A stretch of 13,500 nucleotides of DNA, from assembly GCA_043719385.1 (NCBI GenBank), contig JAYSTY010000442.1, positions 1 to 13,500 of the forward strand. The letters run 5' to 3'. This DNA is from JAFDVL01 sp043719385 (GTDB lineage Bacteria > Acidobacteriota > Blastocatellia > RBC074). The notes below the pieces were generated by a model. That model made no database searches. It had not been told where the DNA came from and was given only the letters and a program-made list of their open reading frames with translations. Both the position numbers and the translations under genes were made by a program. This document shows, one piece after another, positions 1 to 6,369 of this stretch (the first letter of the stretch is position 1; each line of letters begins with the position of its first letter).

Positions 1-103
1 TGGCGCGCAAAAATGCCGAGTAACGCAAACACCGTACAGAGAAATTTGTAGTAAACTAAACTTCGTTTCATTCGCCGATAATATATTTTTCAGGAGTAAT
101 CAC
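1..103 (+). other. Upstream region of the redoxin gene
   Basis: No gene is visible in this stretch. It is AT-rich from about 45 onward and contains GATAAT (77-82) as a possible -10 box, but no convincing -35 box at the right distance. The AGGAG ribosome-binding site at 92-96 serves the redoxin gene. Confidence 0.4.
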
Positions 104-697
104 ATGACATCCCATAAACATTTATTTTTGCTGCTGGCACTGTTGTTTTGCACTGTCGCACAAAACGACGGCCAGGTAACCGCACCGGAAAAAACTAAAG
201 TCTTTGCTTTAAACGGAAAAGCCGTTGCCCCGTTAACAACCGTCAGCCCGGAGACAACCGCCATCGTATTTATTTTTACGCGCACGGATTGCCCGCTTTC
301 CAAACGCTACACGCCGGAAATAAAACGCCTGACGGAAAAATTTGCTGCCTCCAAAATTGCTGTGCACCTGGTTTTTCCTGGCGCCGATGAAAGCGCGGCG
401 ACGATTCGCCAATACCTCGAAGAATACAAATATCAATTGACTGCATGGCGCGATCCTGAACACGCGCTGGCGAAAATGACAGGCGTAAGTGTCACGCCGG
501 AAGTCGCAGTATTTGTGCCGCAAAAAAAATCCTGGCGCATCGTTTATCACGGTCGTATAGATGATCGCGTCGCAGCGTTCGGGAAAATGCGTCCAACTGC
601 TGTGGTGCGCGATTTGGAAGACACTCTGACTGCGATTACGAAAAAAACATCACTGAAATTGCAAACAACAAAGGCTATCGGTTGCTATATTTTCTGA
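104..697 (+). CDS. Secreted redoxin (thioredoxin-fold) protein with a single active-site cysteine
   Basis: This 197-residue protein has a hydrophobic N-terminal signal sequence (residues 1-19, probable cleavage after TVA). A thioredoxin-like fold follows. The beta strand IVFIFTRT leads into DCPLSKRY, so the active site is C63-P-L-S66: a CxxS rather than CxxC motif. The expected cis-proline is seen in VTPEV (P132). The only other mature cysteine is C194 in the tail KAIGCYIF. From memory, redoxins encoded beside or fused to copper-monooxygenase-like proteins in Acidobacteria and Planctomycetes share both the DCP...Y motif and a near-terminal GC. The start is supported by AGGAG at 92-96, seven bases before the ATG. 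It probably acts outside the cytoplasm as a thiol redox or copper-handling partner of the downstream haem/copper protein, but this role is inferred. Family assignment is good; the substrate is unknown. Confidence 0.88.
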   Translation: MTSHKHLFLLLALLFCTVAQNDGQVTAPEKTKVFALNGKAVAPLTTVSPETTAIVFIFTRTDCPLSKRYTPEIKRLTEKFAASKIAVHLVFPGADESAATIRQYLEEYKYQLTAWRDPEHALAKMTGVSVTPEVAVFVPQKKSWRIVYHGRIDDRVAAFGKMRPTAVVRDLEDTLTAITKKTSLKLQTTKAIGCYIF

Positions 698-719
698 GCC
701 GGAAAATACAGTTAGGAGC

Positions 720-798
720 AGGCGTCAAGAGTTCAAGCTTCAGCTTGATTTTAGTTCGCCAATGCAAAACCAGGCTAAAGCCTGAACTCTTGACGCCT
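720..798. repeat. Inverted-repeat element A, double-hairpin type
   Basis: The ends GGCGTCAAGAGTTCA (721-735) and TGAACTCTTGACGCC (783-797) are exact reverse complements, and a720/t798 adds one more pair. Pairing continues inward with wobble-type differences to about 747/771. Each arm also contains its own mini-palindrome: TCAAGCT/AGCTTGA (733-739/742-748) and CAGGCT/AGCCTG (771-776/779-784). The element could therefore fold as one long hairpin or as two small ones. It lies between two co-directional genes. No clear target-site duplication is visible. It looks like a dispersed, MITE- or REP-like repeat, but its copy number cannot be judged from one window. Confidence 0.75.
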
Positions 799-817
799 CT
801 TAATCAGTACTCATAAT
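790..817 (+). promoter_or_regulatory. Sigma-70-like promoter of the haem/copper protein gene, partly inside element A
   Basis: TTGACG (790-795, five of six matches to the -35 consensus) is followed after 16 bases by CATAAT (812-817, five of six to the -10 consensus). The expected transcription start is near 824, about 12 bases before the ATG at 836, so the leader would be very short and it lacks an evident Shine-Dalgarno sequence. The -35 box is the outer end of repeat element A. Confidence 0.5.
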
Positions 818-835
818 TCTTTTCACAAAAGCACG

Positions 836-2830
836 ATGAAAAAAAGATTCATCACACAATTGCTGTTTTTTTTCTGTCTGGCAGTTGGCACTACTTCCGC
901 CCAAACCGCGCCAAATTTTAATCAACATATTGCACCGCTTATGTATGAATATTGTGCGGCTTGTCATCATCCAAAAGGCTCTGCTCCATTTAGCTTGCTC
1001 ACTTACAGAGATGTAAAAAAGCGCGCCAAACAAATTGCCGAAGTCACACGCACGCGTTATATGCCACCCTGGTTGCCGGAACCAAACCCGCATAAAATTG
1101 CAGATGAACGGCGGTTGAGCGAAGCCCAAATCAAGCGCATTCAGCAATGGCTTGACGCCGGAATGCCGGAAGGTAACGCCAAAGATTTACCGCCTGCGCC
1201 ACGCTTCAACGAAGGCTGGCAACTGGGCAAACCTGACCTGATTGTCAAAATGCCCGAAGCGTTTGACGTGCCTGCCGAATCGCGCAACACGGGCAATGAT
1301 GTCTTTCGCAATTTTGTGTTGCCGCTTCCAGTCACGACCACGAAATACATCAGGGCCGTAGAAATTTTGCCCGGCAACAAACAACTCGTGCATCACGCCA
1401 ATCTTTTGATTGATCGTACTGGCAATGCGCGGCGCCTGGATGCGCAAGACACTGGCCCCGGCTTTGGCGGGATGGAAATCACGACCGAAGCCGACAGCTT
1501 TGATCCCGAAAGCCACTTCCTGTTTTGGAAGCCCGGCTCTGTGCCTTTTGTCGAGCCGCCTGGAATGGCCTGGCGCTGCGATCCCGGCACCGATTTAATT
1601 CTCAACATTCACTTGCAACCAACTGGCAAGCCCGAAAAAATCCAGGCCGAAATCGGGCTTTATTTTTCTGACCAGCCGCAAACAATTTTTCCAATGCTCC
1701 TGCAACTTGAACACGATGGGAACCTGGATATTCCTGCCGGAAAAAAAGATTTCGTTGTGACGGATGAATTTACCTTACCGATTGATGTGGATTTGCTCGG
1801 CGTGTATCCGCACGCACATTACCTCGGCAAAGATTTGCTTGGTGCAGCGACGTTGCCCGACGGCAAGCAAATTCAACTCATTCACATCAAAGATTGGGAT
1901 TTGAATTGGCAAGCCGTTTTCAAATACGCGCAGCCAATTTTTTTGCCCAAAGGTTCAGTCGTGAAAATGCGGTACAGCTACGACAATTCCGCGACGAATC
2001 CACGCAATCCACAAAAACCACCCAAAAGTGTTTTGTCCGGCAACAACTCTACGGATGAGATGGGGCATTTGTGGTTGCAAGTGTTGCCGCGCAGGCCAAC
2101 CATAAATGGTGTAGACGCCCGCGTGTTTTTGCAGGAAGCCGTGATGCGGCGGCGTTTGGAAAAATATCCAAACGATTTTACAGCGCATTTCAATTTAGCT
2201 GCCGCGTTGCAAACCCGTGGCGCAAATGAAGAGGCGATTTTAGAATTTCAAAGAGCTTTGGCCGTGAAGCCGGATGATGCCGCTGCGCATACAAATTTAG
2301 CTGTGCTGCTGCAATCGTTGGGTACAGGCGATCCGCTGATTCATTACCAGCAAGCACTTCGGGCGCGCCCGGATTATTTCAATGCTCGCTATAATTTCGG
2401 CAATTTGCTGTTAGGGCAGGAGCAGGTTGCCGAAGCGTTAATTCAGTTGCGTGAAGCCGTGCGCTTGCAACCGAATGACGCGGGCGCACACAACAGCTTG
2501 GGCGCGGCGTTTGTAATGCAGGGCGATGTAGCCGATGCCGCCGAACAGTTTCAAAAATCCTTACAGCTTGAGCCAAACAATGCCGACACACACAGCAATT
2601 ATGCTGCTGTACTGGCAAATCAAGGCAATTTCTCTGCCGCCATTCAGCAGTACGAAGAAGCATTGCGAATCAATCCGAACAGCGCTGACAATCACAATGA
2701 ATTGGGTGCGTTGTTAGGTCGGCAACGTAAAATCCCGGAAGCCCTCGCGCATTTTGAGCAGGCGCTCAAGCTCAATCCCAATCACGCCGCCGCACAGGAA
2801 AATTTACAGCGTGCGCGGCGGATTAAATAA
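836..2830 (+). CDS. Secreted cytochrome c / copper type II monooxygenase-like / TPR fusion protein
   Basis: This 664-residue protein has a signal peptide (1-22, ending TTSAQ) and three parts. First is a small cytochrome c domain with CxxCH at C40-AA-C43-H44 and a candidate distal ligand M76 in YMPPW. Second is a region resembling the two-lobed copper fold of peptidylglycine alpha-hydroxylating monooxygenase (PHM). It carries H186-H187 (VHHANLL), H259 (LNIHLQ), H326-A-H328 (YPHAHYLG) and M378 (VVKMRY). These match the order and rough spacing of the PHM ligands: HH and H for one copper, HxH and M for the other. Third is a run of about six TPRs (roughly 446-664) for protein contacts. It probably works outside the cytoplasm as a copper-dependent oxygenase or oxidase fed by its own haem. 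The upstream redoxin is the likely partner. The substrate is unknown, and a non-catalytic copper-binding role is possible. The start has no good ribosome-binding site, but the signal peptide begins right at this ATG. Confidence 0.88.
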   Translation: MKKRFITQLLFFFCLAVGTTSAQTAPNFNQHIAPLMYEYCAACHHPKGSAPFSLLTYRDVKKRAKQIAEVTRTRYMPPWLPEPNPHKIADERRLSEAQIKRIQQWLDAGMPEGNAKDLPPAPRFNEGWQLGKPDLIVKMPEAFDVPAESRNTGNDVFRNFVLPLPVTTTKYIRAVEILPGNKQLVHHANLLIDRTGNARRLDAQDTGPGFGGMEITTEADSFDPESHFLFWKPGSVPFVEPPGMAWRCDPGTDLILNIHLQPTGKPEKIQAEIGLYFSDQPQTIFPMLLQLEHDGNLDIPAGKKDFVVTDEFTLPIDVDLLGVYPHAHYLGKDLLGAATLPDGKQIQLIHIKDWDLNWQAVFKYAQPIFLPKGSVVKMRYSYDNSATNPRNPQKPPKSVLSGNNSTDEMGHLWLQVLPRRPTINGVDARVFLQEAVMRRRLEKYPNDFTAHFNLAAALQTRGANEEAILEFQRALAVKPDDAAAHTNLAVLLQSLGTGDPLIHYQQALRARPDYFNARYNFGNLLLGQEQVAEALIQLREAVRLQPNDAGAHNSLGAAFVMQGDVADAAEQFQKSLQLEPNNADTHSNYAAVLANQGNFSAAIQQYEEALRINPNSADNHNELGALLGRQRKIPEALAHFEQALKLNPNHAAAQENLQRARRIK

Positions 2831-2832
2831 AA

Positions 2833-2922
2833 CCTGGGTACGCAGGCGTCCCGCCTGCGAAAAAGCGAGTCAGCGAGCTTTCCTATTCACAGACACGCAG
2901 GCGGGACGCCTGCGTACCCGGG
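2833..2922. repeat. Inverted-repeat element B between convergent genes
   Basis: The 24-base segments at 2836-2859 (GGGTACGCAGGCGTCCC...) and 2896-2919 (...GACGCCTGCGTACCC) are exact reverse complements. The stem extends to 2833/2922 through a wobble pair, with a 36-base spacer. Each arm is itself a small palindrome (GCAGGCG-TCC-CGCCTGC and its complement), the same double-hairpin design as element A with a different sequence. From memory, similar GTACGCAGGCG...CGCCTGC units occur as dispersed repeats in several bacterial phyla. It begins two bases after one stop codon and ends five bases before the convergent one, so it could also hinder read-through. No U-tract makes it a canonical intrinsic terminator. 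Confidence 0.8.
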
Positions 2923-2927
2923 GGATT

Positions 2928-5201
2928 TCAATGAACATGTGTGCCAGCAACAGGCAGCACGAATTTTTTCTGTGTGAGTTCACTAAACTTTTTCTCGCCT
3001 TCGACTACACGATAAAAGCGATCAAGCGGTAAATTTTTCCAGTGTTGCGTTTGGCCTGAAGTCGGCCAGTTAATTTCTACTTCTTCAATGGCCGCCGCCT
3101 GACCTAAACCAACGTGCAAACGAAATGGCGAGCCGCCAAAGCTCCCGCCTGAACTAACGACGCGAAATAAATCGCGCGTTCCTTCTTTGGTGGTGACACG
3201 CACACGGACACGCGTTCCCAGCGCCAGCCGATTGGTTTGTACGCCGCGCAATTCAAGCGCTACCCAGTGATTGCCGTGACCAGGGTTTTCAAACAGCACG
3301 CTTTTGTACGTGTCGCCCGGATAAGCGCCGCCAATGACCTCAAAAATATCTTCGTCGCCATCGTTATCCACGTCACCGAAAGAGATGCCGTGACCTTTTT
3401 GCAAATGCCCGAAGCCGCCTGAAGTCGTCACATCCTGAAAACTTTTTCCGCCTGCATTGCGAAACATTTTATTCGGCAGCAGCGCCGCAAACTCTGGTGT
3501 TCCTGTCCCGAAATAACAATCCAGCCAGCCGTCATTATCGAGGTCACCAAAATTCGCGCCCATCGCCAGAATCACGCGATCCAATTTCGTTTGGCGGGTA
3601 ACATCCGTGAATGTTCCGTTGCCGTTGTTGTGATACAGGCGCGGCGTTTCGCCCTGATTTGGCAGGCCAAACTGAAAGGCTCCGATGTCGTTTGGCGACG
3701 CAGTGAAATAGCCTGCGACCAGAATATCCTGCCAGCCATCATTGTCGTAATCCCAAAACCACGTAGCGAAACTGTGCAGCGGTTCACCGACGCCGGCCTG
3801 CTCAGTGACATCGGTAAATTTCCATTCGGCTGGATCAGGTTTTTGCGGATTTTTTGGGCCGTCATTGCGCCAGAGATGATTTTTCTGCCCTTTACTTGAA
3901 ATGTACAAATCGGGTCGCCCGTCATTGTTGTAATCGCCCCACGCGACGCCTTTGACAAAACCCATTTCGGACAAGCCCAATTTTTCTCCGACTTCGGAAA
4001 ACGTGCCGTCGTGATTGTTGTGAAAAAGCTGTGAAGGGTGGCGAAATTGCGCATTCGATTCGTGTCCAAGATATAAATCCAGCCAGCCATCATTGTCGTA
4101 ATCCGCCCACGCGGCGGTTTGCGTCGGATGAAAAGACAGCAGCCCTGCCGCTTCTGTCACGTCGTCAAATGTGCCGTTGCCGTTATTACGCAATAATGAA
4201 GGTGGATAGTTTCCATGCTCGCCCCACCAGCCGCCGCGCAACACCAGCACATCAGGGGATCCATCATTGTTGAAATCCCCATGAATCAAATTCAAACCGC
4301 CAACTTCACCCGTCAATCCGGCTTCTTCCGTGCGTTCAGAAAAAGTGCCATCGCCGTTGTTGTGAAAGAACCGCAACTGATCCAGCGGCCCCTGTGAAGA
4401 CAGCACTAAGTCTAAAAATCCATCGCCATCAAAATCATCCATCACGCTGCCACCGGCGTGCGAAGTCACGTCGAGTCCCGTCATTGGCGCGACTTCATTA
4501 AAATGTTTGATGTCGTATTCAGCGGCAAATTTATCCGGCGGCAGCAACCATTCATTTGGCACTTTGGTTGGGTAATTTCCCAATGTCATCGCCGCCAGAT
4601 TAAGCAGCCAGCGGGCGCTCAAATCCTGTGGATCGCCTTGTAACAGCGCGGTCAACTCCTGCACCGCGCCATTGGCTCCGCGCTTGATTTCGTGAATGCC
4701 TGCGCCACGAATTGGAAAGAGGCAGGATTCCTGACCGTGATGCAGCAGGCAGTTTTCCTGCTCGCCCAAACGCAAATACGAAAGCGCCAGTAGCTGCCGC
4801 ATTTCTTTGACAAAATACGGCGCGAGGAGGATGCCTTTGTCGCTGGTCAACTGACGTAATTTTTCTAACTCGGCGACTGCTTCGGCGCTCTGTCCGGCGC
4901 GCAACAATGCGTCAGCGAGGGCAACGCGTGCTTGCAATTCGGTGCGAATGTCTACGTTCTGCGCGAGTCCGGCGCGATAATAATTGGCGCGTTCGGCGTC
5001 TTTGCTCGGATCAGTTTTCCAATCCTGCGCCTGATAAATTTTCACCAGCAACGCCGCCATTTTTTTGGTGCTGGCGGCCTGATAAGTAGCTGTCTGACCG
5101 AATGTGCTGGAACTTAAACTACAGACGAGAAGCAATGTACCGCCAACACCGCACAGGCGAGCTGAAATGTTTTTCTCACGCGCACGATTAAGGCTGATCA
5201 T
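2928..5201 (-). CDS. CRTAC1-family protein: FG-GAP/VCBS repeats with C-terminal ASPIC/UnbV domain
   Basis: Starting at the ATG at 5201, this is a 757-residue secreted protein with a signal peptide (residues 1-36, ending SSSTFGQ). A helical, TPR-like N-terminal region (about 40-230) includes the CRTAC1-like block C151-LL-H154-H155-GQES-C160 followed by LFPIRGAGIH. About seven FG-GAP/VCBS blades follow (roughly 250-620). They carry Asp-rich calcium-binding-type loops such as DFDGDGFLD, DYDNDGWLD, DYNNDGRPD and DVDNDGDED. The ASPIC/UnbV domain lies at about 650-735 (RLALGTRVRV...INWPTSG). The ATG at 5201 is preferred over an in-frame TTG at 5231 because AGGG sits five bases upstream. This start overlaps the upstream TPR gene by 14 bases, implying translational coupling. 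It is probably a beta-propeller surface or periplasmic binding protein. ASPIC/UnbV proteins are common in Acidobacteria but their role is unclear. Confidence 0.9.
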   Translation of the reverse strand: MISLNRAREKNISARLCGVGGTLLLVCSLSSSTFGQTATYQAASTKKMAALLVKIYQAQDWKTDPSKDAERANYYRAGLAQNVDIRTELQARVALADALLRAGQSAEAVAELEKLRQLTSDKGILLAPYFVKEMRQLLALSYLRLGEQENCLLHHGQESCLFPIRGAGIHEIKRGANGAVQELTALLQGDPQDLSARWLLNLAAMTLGNYPTKVPNEWLLPPDKFAAEYDIKHFNEVAPMTGLDVTSHAGGSVMDDFDGDGFLDLVLSSQGPLDQLRFFHNNGDGTFSERTEEAGLTGEVGGLNLIHGDFNNDGSPDVLVLRGGWWGEHGNYPPSLLRNNGNGTFDDVTEAAGLLSFHPTQTAAWADYDNDGWLDLYLGHESNAQFRHPSQLFHNNHDGTFSEVGEKLGLSEMGFVKGVAWGDYNNDGRPDLYISSKGQKNHLWRNDGPKNPQKPDPAEWKFTDVTEQAGVGEPLHSFATWFWDYDNDGWQDILVAGYFTASPNDIGAFQFGLPNQGETPRLYHNNGNGTFTDVTRQTKLDRVILAMGANFGDLDNDGWLDCYFGTGTPEFAALLPNKMFRNAGGKSFQDVTTSGGFGHLQKGHGISFGDVDNDGDEDIFEVIGGAYPGDTYKSVLFENPGHGNHWVALELRGVQTNRLALGTRVRVRVTTKEGTRDLFRVVSSGGSFGGSPFRLHVGLGQAAAIEEVEINWPTSGQTQHWKNLPLDRFYRVVEGEKKFSELTQKKFVLPVAGTHVH

Positions 5202-6234
5202 TATTGCCCTGCAATTTTTCTGCGATGCCAAATTCGCGTTTGGCTTCTTCGGCCCGCCCGGCTTGTTGGAAAAGTTGTGCCAGCATGTAATGCGCGGATT
5301 TATTGTTTGGATCGAATTGAATTGCGCGGCGCAACATTCCTTCGGCGCTGACCAAATCGCGTTTTTTTAAATAGGATTTGCCCAGCAAAATATAGGGGCC
5401 GCTGTAAAAAGGATTCAGCCAGACAGATTTTTGCAGCGGCGTAATCGCTTCGTCCCATTTCAGTTGGCGCGTGTACACATCGCCCAACCGATAAAAAGCC
5501 ATCGCGTTGCCGGGATTGAGCGCAATTTCTTTTTCCAGCAAAATAACGGCTTCATCGAAATTTGATTTTTGGATCGCAATCACGCCCAACTGAAAATTTG
5601 CGTTGGGCAGGCTGGGATTTTTCGCCAGCGCTTGTTTGAGTTCGATGGCGGCGTATTCGTCAAGCTCGACGCGCATCATCATTTGTGCGGTGAGCAAATG
5701 TGCCGCTGGAGAATCCGCCGCGACACGAAACATTTTGGCAAAGGCAGCGCGTCCTTTTTCGGCCTGACGCGTTTGGATACTGGCCATCCCCAGCGCATAA
5801 AAAAGTTCGTTATTGTTGGGCAGCCAGGCGACTGTTTGTTCGAGGAAGGGAACTGCTTCCGCCAAATGTCCCAGCACATAATGCGAGAGGCCGAGTATCT
5901 GAATCGCCTCTTTGCGTTCGGCTGAATTCTGCGGCCATTTGTCAAAAATTGGAGCCAATGCGGCAATCGCGCCGACGTGGTTACTTGTGCGGGAATGAGC
6001 GACACCCAGCAGATGTTGCACCCGTAAATCAGCATTGGTTGGTAACGCTTGTAATTTGGCGAGCGCCTCTTTGGCCTGACCCTGATTGAGGAGCGTCCGA
6101 GCTTCGGTCAGCACTGTTGCAATGTTTGCTGGTGCGACAGGCTGGGCCTGAGCATAAGCCAGCACTGGCAAAAATATCATGAGCGCCAGCAGTAAGGGAT
6201 TCATCGGCGTAAAAATTGAGCGAAAGAAAAACAT
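5188..6234 (-). CDS. Secreted TPR repeat protein
   Basis: This 348-residue protein has a signal peptide (hydrophobic core PLLLALMIFLPVLAYAQ, cleavage near residue 30) and then almost entirely TPR helical pairs, about eight. The clearest are ANFQLGVIAIQKSNFDEAVI, AFYRLGDVYTRQLKWDEAI and SAHYMLAQLFQQAGRAEEA. No catalytic domain is visible, so it is most likely a periplasmic or outer-membrane-associated scaffold. It overlaps the downstream CRTAC1-family gene, and a TPR/CRTAC1 pairing is a recurrent acidobacterial arrangement as I recall it. The start is uncertain: the ATG at 6234 has no Shine-Dalgarno and directly follows a terminator U-tract, while an in-frame ATG at 6204 gives a shorter but still workable signal peptide without a basic N-region. 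I keep the longer start because it supplies the arginine before the hydrophobic core. Confidence 0.88.
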   Translation of the reverse strand: MFFFRSIFTPMNPLLLALMIFLPVLAYAQAQPVAPANIATVLTEARTLLNQGQAKEALAKLQALPTNADLRVQHLLGVAHSRTSNHVGAIAALAPIFDKWPQNSAERKEAIQILGLSHYVLGHLAEAVPFLEQTVAWLPNNNELFYALGMASIQTRQAEKGRAAFAKMFRVAADSPAAHLLTAQMMMRVELDEYAAIELKQALAKNPSLPNANFQLGVIAIQKSNFDEAVILLEKEIALNPGNAMAFYRLGDVYTRQLKWDEAITPLQKSVWLNPFYSGPYILLGKSYLKKRDLVSAEGMLRRAIQFDPNNKSAHYMLAQLFQQAGRAEEAKREFGIAEKLQGNNDQP

Positions 6235-6267
6235 AAGAAAAATGGGGAGCCTGCCTCCAGGCTCCCC
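6235..6267 (-). terminator. Intrinsic terminator after the TonB-dependent receptor gene
   Basis: On the minus strand GGGGAGCCTG pairs perfectly with CAGGCTCCCC across a GAGG loop (10-bp stem, + strand 6244-6267). It is followed by ATTTTTCTT, a classical GC-rich stem plus U-tract. It lies about 100 bases after the receptor stop codon, and its U-tract ends at the base before the ATG of the TPR gene. It should end most receptor transcripts and act as an attenuator for the two downstream genes. Confidence 0.8.
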
Positions 6268-6311
6268 GATCAGAGGACAAGTCCGTCATGGCTTATCCCC
6301 ACTGAAATCTT

Positions 6312-6351
6312 GCGGCAGGTCTGTTTCCGGTTAAAGCTAAAAACCTGCCGC
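6312..6351 (-). other. Stem-loop between receptor stop codon and terminator
   Basis: GCGGCAGGT (6312-6320) and ACCTGCCGC (6343-6351) form a perfect 9-bp stem around a 22-base loop. There is no U-tract, so it is not a terminator by itself. It lies in the 3' untranslated region of the receptor transcript, where it may protect the mRNA end. Confidence 0.5.
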
Positions 6352-6369
6352 TCTGGGGGGAGTCACGCG

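Noticed and set aside
2836..2919. Element B as a CRISPR-like repeat-spacer unit
   Set aside because: There are just two copies in inverted, not direct, orientation, with no array and no cas genes.
3572..4093. A 173-codon minus-strand frame inside the CRTAC1-family gene
   Set aside because: It is an alternative frame over the repetitive FG-GAP coding sequence. The repeated TTM and AGRI strings are out-of-frame readings of the Asp-rich loops.
5201..5231. TTG at 5231 as start of the CRTAC1-family gene
   Set aside because: The downstream ATG has a better-placed AGGG and begins a complete signal peptide. The TTG form adds ten residues before it and has no clear ribosome-binding site.
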